Below are positions 1 to 9,265 of a DNA stretch of 64,000 bases, piece after piece (the stretch's first letter is position 1; every line of letters begins with the position of its first letter). The stretch is taken from positions 3,009,137 through 3,073,136 of the forward strand of contig NZ_CP021106.3 of assembly GCF_000355765.4 (NCBI RefSeq), given 5' to 3'. The position numbers were made by a program, and so were the translations under genes. The notes under the pieces are model-generated. The model was not told the DNA's origin. It was given only the letters and a program-made list of their open reading frames with translations, and made no database searches. Source of the DNA: Nitrosospira lacus. GTDB lineage: Bacteria > Pseudomonadota > Gammaproteobacteria > Burkholderiales > Nitrosomonadaceae.

Positions 1-1
1 G

Positions 2-2062
2 CCCGCGTTTGCTGATAATGCCGTCAAACTGAGAATACTGGTCATCACGACAGGTGAGGCAACGGAAGATCTGGGATTCGCTTATATCAAGCCCGTCCTT
101 GATGAGATGGGAGTGCCCTATGATGTATTGAATGCCAGGACACAGGATTTAACGCCCGTAACGCTCGCCTCTTCTTCGGCCGGAACCGGCTGCAAAGCCG
201 AGGATGCGGGTTGTGTGGGGAACTATAACGGCATCATCCTGACGGACGCTGACCTGGTTCCAGGCTTCACGCCATCGGAATGGGATACCCTGCACGATTA
301 CCAGAAAAACTTCGGTGTCCGCCAAGCGGTATTGTCAGGGTGGCCCGCCACTTATTCGGACCCGCAGCCTCCTCATGGCGTCTACCTGGATTATGGCCTC
401 GTCTATTCATCCAGCAGAAACGACTATGAGGCCCGTTGGACGGTGCCACCCGCGTACAGCAAGGAAGTCTTCGAGTACGTGAACCAGGCTAATCCATTTC
501 CCATTACAGACTTCGCCTTCGCGGCCAATCCTCGAAATGATGCCGCCCGCCTGCGGGATGGTTCCGAACCCAGTGTGGAGCCGCTTCTGAGAACGCAGAA
601 TGGTGAAGCGCTGGTATCGATTGTTCGATACATGATGCCTTCCCGGACAACCCCGGTACGCGAGGTGATGATCTCGACGATTACCAATGCCTCGTCCCTC
701 ATCCATTCAAAGGTACTGGCCTACGAGTTCATCAACTGGGTGACACAAGGGGTATTCGTTGGAGCGCGCTTTGTCCACATGGCTGCCCATCTGGACGACT
801 TGTTTCGCCGGAACACTTTATGGGACGTCACCCTCCATAAGGATAACCCCGCCACGACCTATCGCCTGAACAGCGCTGATATCAGCAACGCAGTGAGCAA
901 ACAGCTCGCCTTTCGCGCCGCGCATCCGGTAGCCGCCGATTTTAAGCTGGATTTCCCCTTCAATGGTTCCGGAGCGGTGGTCGATCCGGAAGCCATGTCC
1001 CTGACCGCAAACTTGACGGAAGACCTGGTATTCGCAGTAGTCGCCAACAAAACAAATTTCCGCTTCATCAACCACACCTTCGCTCATTCAGACATGGATA
1101 AAGCGCCGGTTCCAGTAGGCACCCCTTGTGATTATGCTACCTTTACCAGCATCGCGGCCATCCAGGCGGAGATAACCAAGAACCGGACTGTCTGGGGACT
1201 TCTGGATCTCCCCGAGAGAGATCAGAACAACCGGGTGCTCGTAACCGGCAGTCACTCTGGTTTGAAAGACCGCAAGTGCACCGATGATCCCGCTTTGCAT
1301 TCAGACATGCTCAACGTCCAGGCTGATGACGTCGCGTTTGATGCGGGCGGCGCCAATCCGCTATTCCTTGAAGCCGCCGCCAAAGCGGGCGTGGACTACC
1401 TTGCCGCCGACTCATCGCAGCGGGATCAGAACGTTGAACAATATATCGATCAGTATGAGGATGGCAGCCAGATGAATCGACTGATGCTGCCACGCTGGCC
1501 AACCAATATTTTTTATAACGTGACGAACCCATCCCAGCTGGAAGATGAATACAACTATATTTACAATCGGAGGTTTGTCAACGCGGGACAAAATCCATGT
1601 GAAATACCGGGGGCTATCTGCTCTCCTCGCAATTACCGGGAAATTCTCATGGTCGAAGCCGATATGGCATTGCGGCATATGCTGACCTTCAGCAAGTGGC
1701 CGCATTTTTTTCATCAGGCGAATCTTGCCAAATATGACGAGAGCGGCAATACGCTCCAGTTTGACTGGCTCAATGCGGTCATCACCCGATACGAGCAGCT
1801 GTTCAAATTACCAGTCAAGAATCTTCCCTATTATCTGATTGGCGACCATACCGCGGAAAGCCTCAACGCCAAATCGGCTGCTATCCAGGCGACATGGAAT
1901 CGCACGACCGATCAGGTTACTTTATCCGCGAACAAAGCCGTACCCCATCTTCGCGTCACGGGTCTTGCGGGCGGAGAACTATACGGCGGCCAACTTATAC
2001 GTGAAATTAACGTGGATACGCACCCCACCGTGTACCCGGTCAATCGGAGCCTGGCTGAGTGA
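2..2062 (+). CDS. Putative exported polysaccharide deacetylase, CE18/Agd3-like (5' end outside window)
   Basis: The frame is open from the window edge, so the N-terminus is missing; the first internal ATG is at 107, but conserved-looking sequence (RILVITTGEATEDLGFAYI) precedes it. The visible part has an N-terminal segment that looks like a glutamine-amidotransferase/Rossmann-like sensor domain, followed by a NodB-like region with the motif NHTFAHSDMD (coding about 1069-1098), which fits the metal-binding H-x(3)-H motif of carbohydrate esterases. The overall layout recalls fungal Agd3 (CE18, deacetylase of galactosaminogalactan) and its bacterial homologues. The substrate cannot be read from the sequence. 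A small exported protein gene follows 51 bp after the stop and may be co-transcribed. Family assignment is from memory of the fold and motif, not a search. Confidence 0.55.
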   Translation, partial: PAFADNAVKLRILVITTGEATEDLGFAYIKPVLDEMGVPYDVLNARTQDLTPVTLASSSAGTGCKAEDAGCVGNYNGIILTDADLVPGFTPSEWDTLHDYQKNFGVRQAVLSGWPATYSDPQPPHGVYLDYGLVYSSSRNDYEARWTVPPAYSKEVFEYVNQANPFPITDFAFAANPRNDAARLRDGSEPSVEPLLRTQNGEALVSIVRYMMPSRTTPVREVMISTITNASSLIHSKVLAYEFINWVTQGVFVGARFVHMAAHLDDLFRRNTLWDVTLHKDNPATTYRLNSADISNAVSKQLAFRAAHPVAADFKLDFPFNGSGAVVDPEAMSLTANLTEDLVFAVVANKTNFRFINHTFAHSDMDKAPVPVGTPCDYATFTSIAAIQAEITKNRTVWGLLDLPERDQNNRVLVTGSHSGLKDRKCTDDPALHSDMLNVQADDVAFDAGGANPLFLEAAAKAGVDYLAADSSQRDQNVEQYIDQYEDGSQMNRLMLPRWPTNIFYNVTNPSQLEDEYNYIYNRRFVNAGQNPCEIPGAICSPRNYREILMVEADMALRHMLTFSKWPHFFHQANLAKYDESGNTLQFDWLNAVITRYEQLFKLPVKNLPYYLIGDHTAESLNAKSAAIQATWNRTTDQVTLSANKAVPHLRVTGLAGGELYGGQLIREINVDTHPTVYPVNRSLAE

Positions 2063-2112
2063 AGATTCCATTTCCAATTTTTTTATCAACCCAATCAAGA
2101 GAAATTCAAATC

Positions 2113-2484
2113 GTGTATTGCATCCACCCGACCAGAACTGTTCCCGCACTGCTGGCAGTTGCCTTCTCCATCTCCCTTGTCGCCGGAGCCCCGCTGCCGG
2201 CATGGGCAGACTCGGGAAAGCCTTACGAAGCAGCCCGGCAAGCCAATGCCAATGACGAGAACACAAAGAAAATATGGAAAGAGAATGACCTTAAGCTGAA
2301 GGTGCGAGAACCATTGTTCCCCAATCAGGCAAAATGGCTGGCAAAGGGTTACAAAGAAACGGCGGAAATCGTCGCGCGGCAAGGCGGCAACCCCAAGCCC
2401 ATTCTTGATGCCGCCGCTTATTTCGAGAGGCAGTCTGAGCTTGTTTCAAGAGCCGGTCCGGATGATAAGCCTCCTGTTCGGTAA
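2113..2484 (+). CDS. Small exported protein of unknown function
   Basis: I place the start at GTG 2113, preceded by an AAGAGA ribosome site about 8 bases upstream; the longer frame from 2059 overlaps the previous gene and has no signal. From 2113 the protein begins with a short basic segment, a hydrophobic core (ALLAVAFSISLVAGAPLP) and a cleavage site after AWA, so it is a Sec-exported protein of about 90 mature residues. The mature part is charged and mainly helical in appearance, with no cysteines. I do not recognise a family. It lies between the deacetylase-like gene and the isoaspartyl peptidase. Confidence 0.6.
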   Translation: MYCIHPTRTVPALLAVAFSISLVAGAPLPAWADSGKPYEAARQANANDENTKKIWKENDLKLKVREPLFPNQAKWLAKGYKETAEIVARQGGNPKPILDAAAYFERQSELVSRAGPDDKPPVR

Positions 2485-2510
2485 GCTCCTGAACGGCGAA
2501 CACGGCTAGG

Positions 2511-3464
2511 ATGAATACCTCACCGATCCGGCTGGTGATTCACGGTGGCGCTGGCACTATCACACGCGGCAAGCTGACAGCGGAACTCGAGCAGGCTTAC
2601 AGGCAGGTGCTTTCGCAATCGCTGACCGCAGGCTATGCAGTGCTTGAAGCGGGCGGCAGCAGCATTGATGCCGTCATTGCGGCAATCGTGGTGATGGAGG
2701 ATTCGCCTTTATTCAATGCCGGGAAGGGTTCGGTGTTTAGTAATGCCGGCCGCAACGAGCTGGACGCATCGATCATGGATGGTTCCACGCGCATGGCAGG
2801 TGCTGTGGCCGCGGTTACGATGATTCGCAACCCGATCCGCGCCGCGCACGCCGTGATGACGCAAAGCGCGCATGTGATGCTGATAGGCCAGGGTGCCGAT
2901 GATTTCGCCGCCGAGAAGCGTCTGGAGATCGTCGATCCGTCCTATTTCCATACGCAATTCCGCTGGGATCAATTGCAAAAAGCAATCGCCGAAGAACGCG
3001 TGCTGCGCGATCACGATGCGGATCCCGATACATCCCGGCGCGACAGGGATGAAAAGCGCGGAACAGTGGGCGCCGTGGCGCTGGATCGTCATGGCAATCT
3101 CGCTGCCGGCACATCGACTGGCGGGCTTACGAACAAGCGCTTCGGGCGTGTAGGGGATTCGCCGGTCATCGGTGCCGGAACCTACGCGGACAATCGTTCG
3201 GTTGCAGTATCCGCGACCGGCACCGGAGAAATATTCATCCGCACTGTCGCTGCATTCAACACGGCGGCACAGGTACGGTTGCAGCATATTACGATTACCG
3301 AGGCGGCGGATAACACCCTGGCGGAAATCGCTGCCATCGGCGGTGATGGCGGTTTGATCGTGCTGGATGCAAAAGGCAATTATGCAATGCGGTTCAACAC
3401 CAGCGGCATGTACCGCGGCACTATCGGCAGCAATGGCATCATGCGGGTAGAAATTTTTTCATAG
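2511..3464 (+). CDS. iaaA: Isoaspartyl peptidase / plant-type L-asparaginase (Ntn hydrolase)
   Basis: This is a 317-residue Ntn-hydrolase that removes isoaspartyl residues from dipeptides and can hydrolyse asparagine. N-terminal RLVIHGGAGTI and NAGKGSVF are typical of the family. The autocleavage/nucleophile threonine is in KRGTVGAVALD (coding near 3056-3090), followed by GTSTGGLTNKR and GDSPVIGAGTYAD, which line the active site of the beta subunit. Length is normal for the precursor, which cleaves itself into alpha and beta chains. The spacing to the exported protein upstream is 26 bp. Function is well supported; the gene name follows E. coli usage. Confidence 0.93.
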   Translation: MNTSPIRLVIHGGAGTITRGKLTAELEQAYRQVLSQSLTAGYAVLEAGGSSIDAVIAAIVVMEDSPLFNAGKGSVFSNAGRNELDASIMDGSTRMAGAVAAVTMIRNPIRAAHAVMTQSAHVMLIGQGADDFAAEKRLEIVDPSYFHTQFRWDQLQKAIAEERVLRDHDADPDTSRRDRDEKRGTVGAVALDRHGNLAAGTSTGGLTNKRFGRVGDSPVIGAGTYADNRSVAVSATGTGEIFIRTVAAFNTAAQVRLQHITITEAADNTLAEIAAIGGDGGLIVLDAKGNYAMRFNTSGMYRGTIGSNGIMRVEIFS

Positions 3465-3532
3465 GCTGGATGAATCGTATGCCCGCCTTTCTTCGCTTCT
3501 TTTTGCGTGCTCAACGGGATCAATGATAGAAA

Positions 3533-3552
3533 AAACCCGCCGCAGCGGGTTT
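3533..3552 (-). terminator. Rho-independent terminator for the csbD-like gene
   Basis: An 8-bp perfect stem (AAACCCGC / GCGGGTTT) with a 4-base loop; on the minus strand it runs into a T-rich stretch (TTTTTTC), so it ends the leftward csbD transcript. It may also stop the convergent iaaA message. Confidence 0.8.
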
Positions 3553-3576
3553 AAAATTACCAATACGGAGCAACTC

Positions 3577-3762
3577 CTATAGCTTGTTGGCTGCATCCTT
3601 AATCGTTTCCTTGGCATCTCCCACACCTTTTTGTATCTTTCCTTCAACCTGCTTGGCGAGACCTTTTGCTTGATCCTCTTTGCTGCCAGTTATTTTACCG
3701 GCCTCTTCCTGAATCTTTCCGCTGATGTCTTTAGCCGTACCCTTGATTTGATCCTTATTCAT
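3577..3762 (-). CDS. CsbD family stress-response protein
   Basis: A 61-residue highly charged protein with the CsbD signature: MNKDQIKGTAKDISGKIQEE, then a second KQVEGKIQKGVGDAKE repeat. These proteins are induced by general stress in many bacteria; their biochemical role is not known. The start is preceded by GGAGA on the minus strand. It is monocistronic, with its own terminator 25 bp downstream. Confidence 0.9.
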   Translation of the reverse strand: MNKDQIKGTAKDISGKIQEEAGKITGSKEDQAKGLAKQVEGKIQKGVGDAKETIKDAANKL

Positions 3763-3911
3763 TTATATTCTCCTGGAAAAAAGTGGAATGTGACCTGCTT
3801 TTAATTTTGATGAACGCAGGAGTATGTATTTTAACAATCGCCCAAGACTCATCCGTTCGGTAATGCACATTGGGTCAGGAAATCAGAAAAAAACACTATA
3901 TTAGTTCGATG

Positions 3912-4070
3912 CTCATCTCAATGACCCAACAACAGTTATTCGTCATTATCTCCCCTGATGACCCATCTCAGGAATGGGAGCTATCGCTGGCTTCAGCTGA
4001 CGCGCGTTATCCGGGAACCGAAGTCATAGAGCTCAATTCAAAAGCAGACGTTGCAATCGATTACCGTTAA
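3912..4070 (+). CDS. Possible small ORF, unknown
   Basis: A 52-residue frame from ATG 3912 (a longer frame starts at 3870). The product (TQQQLFVIISPDDPSQEWEL onward) has a balanced composition and ends in VAIDYR. There is no recognisable family and no clear ribosome site, so it may be chance. Confidence 0.25.
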   Translation, partial: LISMTQQQLFVIISPDDPSQEWELSLASADARYPGTEVIELNSKADVAIDYR

Positions 4071-4084
4071 ATGAAATTCTATTG

Positions 4085-4580
4085 AGAACGAGATGAATAC
4101 GGATTACAAAGCATGCAGTATTGTTGCCGCGGCGAAATAACAGGCATTGAAGAGCTATGGCTCAATCTGAAAAAGAGAGGGGTTCGTAACACCGGGCGGC
4201 GCCACGAACCCCAAATATGGAGGAAAGGAAACCATTAAAACAACTGAGGGAACAAAGTTTACGACAACATACACACACAGTTACAGATACTCTTATTGCA
4301 TCGTAGCGATTTCTCAACTTCGAGAAGAATATCTGCCAGCAGAATAATCGATTTTTACCACCGAAGGAATGTGACAAATTGTCGCGCCACAATTTGAAGA
4401 TGCTTTGGAAGGCAGGCCAACAAGTCGGAGCCTGCCATGAAACTATGGTCAAGACTATTTCGCACTCATGCTGATTGATGGTCTGCGACTCGATACAGGC
4501 ATGCCCGTCAGCTTCCGAAGCATATGGGCATACAACTTGCCGCTTCCGTTCGGGTGATGCGGTTCCGTCGGATGACGAGA
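4085..4580. other. Gene-free stretch, nothing recognised
   Basis: No frame here has a plausible product. A 146-codon minus frame (4162-4602) overlaps the permease gene and gives a low-complexity, Cys- and Ser-rich translation without family features, so I treat it as spurious. Confidence 0.4.
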
Positions 4581-4583
4581 AGC

Positions 4584-5711
4584 TTAGAAGAAAAACAGCC
4601 ATAGATAGACGAGTCCGCTGATCACCAATAAAAACGGCAGGGAGAACGCGTGAAAAGTCAGCCAGGCCCTGCTATCACGAGCCATGCGCAGCGCAATGAT
4701 ATTAGCCAATGACCCCAATATGAAACCAAAGCCGCCGACATTTACTGCATAAGCGATTAATTGCCAATCATTCGAATACTCGGCCAACAAGATCGCAGCC
4801 GGCACATTGCTGATAAGCTGAGAAATAGCAACGCCCGTGAAGTAGAGATGCTGGGGATCGCTCAATTCCAACTGCTCGATAAACGAACGCACCGTTGATT
4901 CCTGCGCAATCAGTCGCATGTCGATGAACATGAGCATGAATACCAGGATCAGCGCCCAATCGACCCTTGCCAGCACCCGCCGATGGGTAATGAGGAAGAT
5001 CGCCAGCACCACAATCGCCGCCGCTTCGGCCTGGTGTGCATCAATAGATACTAGAAACGGAAGATACAAAGCCAGGGACAGATACAACAACCTCTTGTTC
5101 AGGGGAAGCAGATCGGTACCGTCTCTGATGGCGATGCGGTGGCCGGTAAATGCATAAGCGGTAAGCAGAAGAAGCGGAAGAAGAAAAACCAGGACGAGCG
5201 GCAACATCGCACCCACATAATGATAAAACGGGATTTGATGGAACTGTGAGAGAAACAGATTCTGCGGGTTTCCAATCGGCGTAAGGGCCGAACCGGCATT
5301 TACTGCAAATGCTTCGAAGACGACAAGCCGCGTCACGGGTACCGTACTGACCGCACGCAAGCCTACGGTCAGAGGGACGACGATGAATAGTGCGACATCG
5401 TTGGTGAGCAGGGTCGACAGGAGTGCCGCAGTAAGCACAAGAAACATGGCTAAGGCCCGATCTGTGGGCATTCGCAGGATCAGGTGCTTGCCTAGATGAT
5501 GCAGGTAGCCGGATAGCTCCACGCCTTTGGTAAGCACCAGCAGGCCGGTCAGTGCGGCGATGGTCGGCCAATCCACCAGCGTGGGGTAAATGAGGAATTG
5601 CTGGGGTTTCGTTGCGATTAGCCAGACAAGTAGCGCAAGAAGTGCCCAGAAAAAATAGTCCTTGCGAAGCGCTTGCAGCGGGGAAAGGACAGCGAGAGTC
5701 TTATCGTCCAT
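4584..5711 (-). CDS. Anion permease, ArsB/NhaD (YbiR-like) superfamily
   Basis: A 375-residue inner-membrane protein with 10-11 hydrophobic segments. The two inverted half-repeats carry the superfamily's hairpin motifs: NAGSALTPIGNPQNLF in the first half and SQLISNVPAAILLAEY in the second. Family members move arsenite, sodium, citrate or other anions. It is shorter than ArsB (about 430 residues) and resembles the YbiR group, whose substrate is not established. The gene is alone on its strand, so context does not narrow the substrate. Confidence 0.8.
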   Translation of the reverse strand: MDDKTLAVLSPLQALRKDYFFWALLALLVWLIATKPQQFLIYPTLVDWPTIAALTGLLVLTKGVELSGYLHHLGKHLILRMPTDRALAMFLVLTAALLSTLLTNDVALFIVVPLTVGLRAVSTVPVTRLVVFEAFAVNAGSALTPIGNPQNLFLSQFHQIPFYHYVGAMLPLVLVFLLPLLLLTAYAFTGHRIAIRDGTDLLPLNKRLLYLSLALYLPFLVSIDAHQAEAAAIVVLAIFLITHRRVLARVDWALILVFMLMFIDMRLIAQESTVRSFIEQLELSDPQHLYFTGVAISQLISNVPAAILLAEYSNDWQLIAYAVNVGGFGFILGSLANIIALRMARDSRAWLTFHAFSLPFLLVISGLVYLWLFFF

Positions 5712-5951
5712 TTTTATTGTGCTCCGTTAAAAGCAGGCGGGACCCTATATGTATTCGCTCTCTTGGAATCTTGCGGGATCTCGCGTGGCTGGATGATTTC
5801 AGTCAAATCGGATATCCTGATATTCTCTATGGGAATACAATAGAACCTCTGTCCGCGCAATCGGAGCGTTGCCGCACAATAAAAAAATCTCCGGTGCAAG
5901 GACTGATTTGAGCCAATCTTTCCAGCCATGTGAACCACCTAACAGATCATC

Positions 5952-6446
5952 ATGAGATACCTTCTACTCTTGTTAACCTTGGTATGCGGCTCGGCCCATG
6001 CCACCAACATTTGGTATGCCTTGTTTGTCAATGAAGGCGACGCTAAACCCAATTATTTCTACCTTACCAATACGCATAGCGATGTCTGCGAACTTCCCTG
6101 GTTTGTGGCAAAAATGGAATCGAACGAAGGGAAGATATTGAATAAAGAGCCTATTTGCTGGTCCATCGGATGGGAAATCCTTCCCAATATCAAGTTCCCA
6201 AAAAATAACGAAGTCTTTTTAAATGTTTCTGGTTTCACCATCGTTCCAGGAGCCCTAAAAGAATGGAAGCCTATTGTAGATGCTTCACGGGGAGCGTATG
6301 ACAAACTCAATGCGTTAAAAACCCCGGAAGAACGGGAACGAGACTATACGACGAGCCGGAGAACCAGAACCGACTGGTTTCAATTCTCCTCACAAAACCC
6401 GGAAGATGCCAAACGTCTTTCTGGATTGGCTAATCCTCGGCCTTGA
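5952..6446 (+). CDS. Exported protein of unknown function
   Basis: A 164-residue protein with a short signal peptide (MRYLLLLLTLVCGSAHA) and a mature domain rich in aromatic residues. The mature protein has two cysteines (in DVCELPW and EPICWSIGW) that could form a disulphide. I recognise no family. It is the last gene before the mobile-element boundary at about 6.66 kb. Confidence 0.7.
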   Translation: MRYLLLLLTLVCGSAHATNIWYALFVNEGDAKPNYFYLTNTHSDVCELPWFVAKMESNEGKILNKEPICWSIGWEILPNIKFPKNNEVFLNVSGFTIVPGALKEWKPIVDASRGAYDKLNALKTPEERERDYTTSRRTRTDWFQFSSQNPEDAKRLSGLANPRP

Positions 6447-6660
6447 AGGTTGGACGGGAGAATTTCTAGTCTAATTCCTGGCTTGGCGCTGTGATAGCGG
6501 TGTGAAAGTGGCGAAGTGCTCAAGCTAAATATGGAAATAATCAATAACATTAATCACTTGCTTGGGGCAATTTAAAGCAAACCCTCAAACCCGGTTCAAA
6601 GCTCAAAACTGCGCTCGGTAACTTCTGATGATATTGATGTTACCGTTACGTTTACTGTCA

Positions 6661-6742
6661 GATTGCAATAACCATGCTCGGACAACAAAAAACCCGCAAG
6701 CGTTTATCCTTGCGGGCTCTCTGGACTTCTTTGGAATACTTA
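6661..6742. repeat. Left boundary repeat of the older element (att relic)
   Basis: This ~82-bp stretch shares most of its sequence with 12809-12900: GATTGCAATAACCATG, then ACAACAAAAAACCCGCAAG, a terminator hairpin, and CTGGACTTCTTTGGA. The second copy has a ~10-bp insertion. At 12.9 kb the repeat abuts a copy of the tmRNA 3' end, so I infer that both copies derive from the region downstream of ssrA and mark an earlier integration. After 6742 the sequence diverges (AATTGGCGGCG) from the ssrA end. Confidence 0.65.
6693..6716. terminator. Hairpin terminator in left repeat
   Basis: CCCGCAAG / CTTGCGGG stem with an 8-base loop, flanked by an A-run on the left that reads as TTTTTTG on the minus strand. 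It closes the leftward komABC transcript, 224 bp beyond the komC stop, and is homologous to the hairpin at 12847-12878. Confidence 0.65.
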
Positions 6743-6939
6743 TGACATTTAATTGGCGGCGTCAATTGAATAATGCTCTGAAATGCTTATAGATACTAGC
6801 TTATTCTAGTTCGAGTAAATATAGTTACCGTCAAAGTTACCGCCACAGTCAGAAATGTACCAATAGGCTTACCGTCAACATTTGAGTGGGTTGGCTTTTA
6901 CCGGGAGAGTTGACGGGTGTCATCGGCCATCCGCTGAGA

Positions 6940-7737
6940 TCAAGAATTACCAAGTAATTTGGTAAGGAACTCTTCCAACGCTTCAGCTAGGTTATCTTTT
7001 TCCGATGTGATCATCTTTATGCCCCATTCCTTAAAAATCGCCTCCTGTACTACATTCGGCTGGGGATAAAATATGTAAGATCGTGGCCGAACATCTGAAA
7101 GCGAAGTACTTTGCCACATTTTTGACAACTTATAAAAAATAAATCTCAGATTGATATCGGAAAGACTATAGCCAATAAAGAGAACCCCCTTACCAAGCAC
7201 ATCGGATCGTAATTTGATGTCAAGGGGTGTTTCGAACTCTAGCCGTTCAAAATAACTAGTTTGAGTTAAAACGATTGAATTATCGTCATCAAAATCTCCG
7301 TGAAACTTGACAATTTGGGTTTGGTTATCTTTAATTTTAGTTAGGTCGGCAACAGAAGCTATTTTGAGGTAATCTTTTCCATGGCAATCAAAAGCTCGTT
7401 CAAGCCATCTATCATAGTTTGTGGTGTAAATGATAGGAAATTGTAGGGAGCAAATGAGTTGATGAATCTTTGAGTTTTCAATCTTAACGTTGCTAGAATG
7501 CCATTGCTGATCCATCCAACTCCGTAGTGGTCCAACGCTACCTTTTTTGATTCGATAATACTCAGCTAAAGCGTAAAAATCTCCCAATGTTCTGTAAACA
7601 TCAGGATCATAATCAAGTTCTTTTGCAACGTGGTTGATTAAAGTCTCCGAGGATGGAAGGCCTAAGTTCATGGAAACGCCAGCCCCAGCGAACAACATAA
7701 TGTCGCCGTTTTTTATAGCTGCGGCAAGTTTCTCCAT
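6940..7737 (-). CDS. komC: SIR2-like NADase effector, KomC-like
   Basis: A 265-residue SIR2-like protein (SIR2_2 type). Visible motifs are GAGVS (18-22), TTNYD with Asn107, KFHGD with His146, and GYSLSD, the NAD-binding and catalytic set of defence SIR2 proteins. Such proteins hydrolyse NAD+ and stop infected cells. It is the third gene of a leftward operon; its ATG shares one base with the komB stop. There is no deacetylase zinc motif and no extra domain. In the Kongming system KomC pairs with the HAM1-like KomB and is switched on by a deoxynucleotide signal (recalled from the literature). The name is assigned by domain and gene order. Confidence 0.85.
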   Translation of the reverse strand: MEKLAAAIKNGDIMLFAGAGVSMNLGLPSSETLINHVAKELDYDPDVYRTLGDFYALAEYYRIKKGSVGPLRSWMDQQWHSSNVKIENSKIHQLICSLQFPIIYTTNYDRWLERAFDCHGKDYLKIASVADLTKIKDNQTQIVKFHGDFDDDNSIVLTQTSYFERLEFETPLDIKLRSDVLGKGVLFIGYSLSDINLRFIFYKLSKMWQSTSLSDVRPRSYIFYPQPNVVQEAIFKEWGIKMITSEKDNLAEALEEFLTKLLGNS

Positions 7738-8291
7738 TAAAGACTCCTGAACTTAAGGAATTCAATAAATCCATCAAACGCGATTTTTCGCATGGAAATC
7801 GTATTTTTCCTCTCCCCCATTTCAGCGAACGTTTCCTCAGCGCCTTCAGGGACGAAAACACAATCCCACTGGAAGTCTTGGGATCCTCTCGGTGAGGACG
7901 CGATAGCGCCCTTTATTTCACCTGAAAATAAATAGATTTTTCGACCATCACAGTAGCCAATGACCGTTTTCGCCACCACATCGGTATTGGAGGCATTGCC
8001 AAAAAGTGTTGAAAAGTGAGCTGCCTGCAATTTATCCCAAAAAATTTGCGTTAGACCGCCGGGAAGTCCATTTAATCGGCTTAGATAAAGTCCAGTATGT
8101 TCGACGAAAACAGGTCGTCCAACTAGCAAGAAGGCTTTTAGTAATTTGTCTCGGACAAGCTTATCTACGTTCTCAGTTTGCAGCTCGTCTATCTTATGAT
8201 GAGACCCAATAACTTCGATTCCTGCAGGGGATAGTATTTCCTTAACTTCCTTTACCTTTAACTCATTTCTAGACACAAACCGAACCTTCAT
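7737..8291 (-). CDS. komB: HAM1/ITPA-like nucleotide sensor, KomB-like
   Basis: A 184-residue HAM1-fold protein. [14 protein letters not shown] matches the N-terminal SxNxxK motif; EHTGL (64-68) stands where active enzymes have (E/D)D(T/S)GL; GLPGG and [10 protein letters not shown] match ITPA's GLPG and QDFGWDPCF; and NTISMR replaces NxVSHR. The usual catalytic Asp is therefore His65, and two substrate-pocket residues are changed, which suggests binding rather than hydrolysis of (d)ITP-like nucleotides. The gene overlaps komA by 4 bp (ATGA) and komC by 1 bp. A housekeeping RdgB is unlikely given the operon and the substitutions. Confidence 0.85.
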   Translation of the reverse strand: MKVRFVSRNELKVKEVKEILSPAGIEVIGSHHKIDELQTENVDKLVRDKLLKAFLLVGRPVFVEHTGLYLSRLNGLPGGLTQIFWDKLQAAHFSTLFGNASNTDVVAKTVIGYCDGRKIYLFSGEIKGAIASSPRGSQDFQWDCVFVPEGAEETFAEMGERKNTISMRKIAFDGFIEFLKFRSL

Positions 8292-9265
8292 TTTATTAGC
8301 CTCAAGAAGCTGTGTTCTTTTTGCACTGAATACATTGTTTCGAGCAAATCTGGTCTGCCTGATTCTTCAAGAAAAGCTAAGTAGTCTTCACTCATGTTTG
8401 CCTGATGAAGCCCAGGATTGTCTGAGCAGATGACGAAGGGTACATCATGTTGAATGAATTTAACTAAAGGATGGGCTTCGCTAGCGGGAACGGAACCAGT
8501 CATACGGTTGCTAATAGGACAAACCTCAACGCAGATATTGCGATCACGGAGTAGACCCATTGTCTCTTCACTTTTTCCAGCAGCAGTGCCGTGCCCAATT
8601 CTGTCAGCGCCAAACTCTTTTACAGCTCGGTGAATATTTCCTACGTTGCCAGTTTCCCCTGCATGGATAGTTACTCCCAAACCGTGATACTCCTTTGCTC
8701 TCATGAAAAGGCCTGCAAGTTCGGGGGGAGTGTATTCCTCTTCATTTCCGGCTAGGTCTACTCCGATCACCGTCTTAGGCTTTCCCAAGTGCTCGTAGGC
8801 GACTAATAGCGTGCGCAGATTTTCTGCACTGTAATTACCCCGTGACACCGTCATAATTACTCCCGCCCTGATGGAGTATGTCTTAGATGCATTCTCAACT
8901 TCTTCAATAAGCCAACGGAGAGCCTCTGAAACCTTAATTCTATTCAGTAGCGAAATGTAAATTACGCTACTTCTAATTTCTGCAAACGATGTATTTTGGG
9001 CTTGCAACTGGTTGAATGCACTTATTACCATTAATCTAAGACTGTTGCGACTCCTAGGGATCAGGCGTAAAACGTTCCACTCGGCAAGATATTCTTCTAA
9101 ATTAGCGCAAGGAGTATTTCTTCGCAGCGCATTTTCTAGGTCAACAGCGGCTGTTTCCTCAGCCGCCTCTGAGCGCAGCAAATCAATAATGACCGATCTC
9201 TCAACAAGTCCGTTTAGATGAACATGTAGCTCCCCTTTGGGTAGTGTTCGGATTCTGTGAATCAT
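8288..9265 (-). CDS. komA: Adenosine/deoxyadenylate deaminase-like protein, KomA-like
   Basis: A 325-residue amidohydrolase of the adenosine deaminase family. I choose ATG 9265 because a G-run (GGGGGGGG) lies about 7 bases upstream and the family motif ELHVHLNG starts at once; the longer frame to 9352 adds 29 residues that do not look conserved. Zinc/catalytic motifs: HVH (14-16), HAGE (His201), GHGTA and SDNPG (Asp282). Two positions differ from classical ADA: HLHLDG is HVHLNG, and the DD pair before Pro is DN. In Kongming, KomA makes the deaminated purine deoxynucleotide that, after a phage kinase acts, triggers KomBC. First gene of the operon. Confidence 0.85.
   Translation of the reverse strand: MIHRIRTLPKGELHVHLNGLVERSVIIDLLRSEAAEETAAVDLENALRRNTPCANLEEYLAEWNVLRLIPRSRNSLRLMVISAFNQLQAQNTSFAEIRSSVIYISLLNRIKVSEALRWLIEEVENASKTYSIRAGVIMTVSRGNYSAENLRTLLVAYEHLGKPKTVIGVDLAGNEEEYTPPELAGLFMRAKEYHGLGVTIHAGETGNVGNIHRAVKEFGADRIGHGTAAGKSEETMGLLRDRNICVEVCPISNRMTGSVPASEAHPLVKFIQHDVPFVICSDNPGLHQANMSEDYLAFLEESGRPDLLETMYSVQKEHSFLRLIK

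Noticed and set aside
4162-4602. 146-codon minus-strand frame
   Set aside because: Overlaps the permease gene and gives a Cys/Ser-rich translation with no family features or ribosome site.
6940-7737. Thoeris or DSR-type reading of the SIR2 gene
   Set aside because: No TIR gene beside it, and the protein is far too short for DSR proteins.
8288-9265. RADAR (RdrB) as an alternative for the deaminase
   Set aside because: RdrB is much larger and pairs with an ATPase RdrA; here the partners are HAM1- and SIR2-like.
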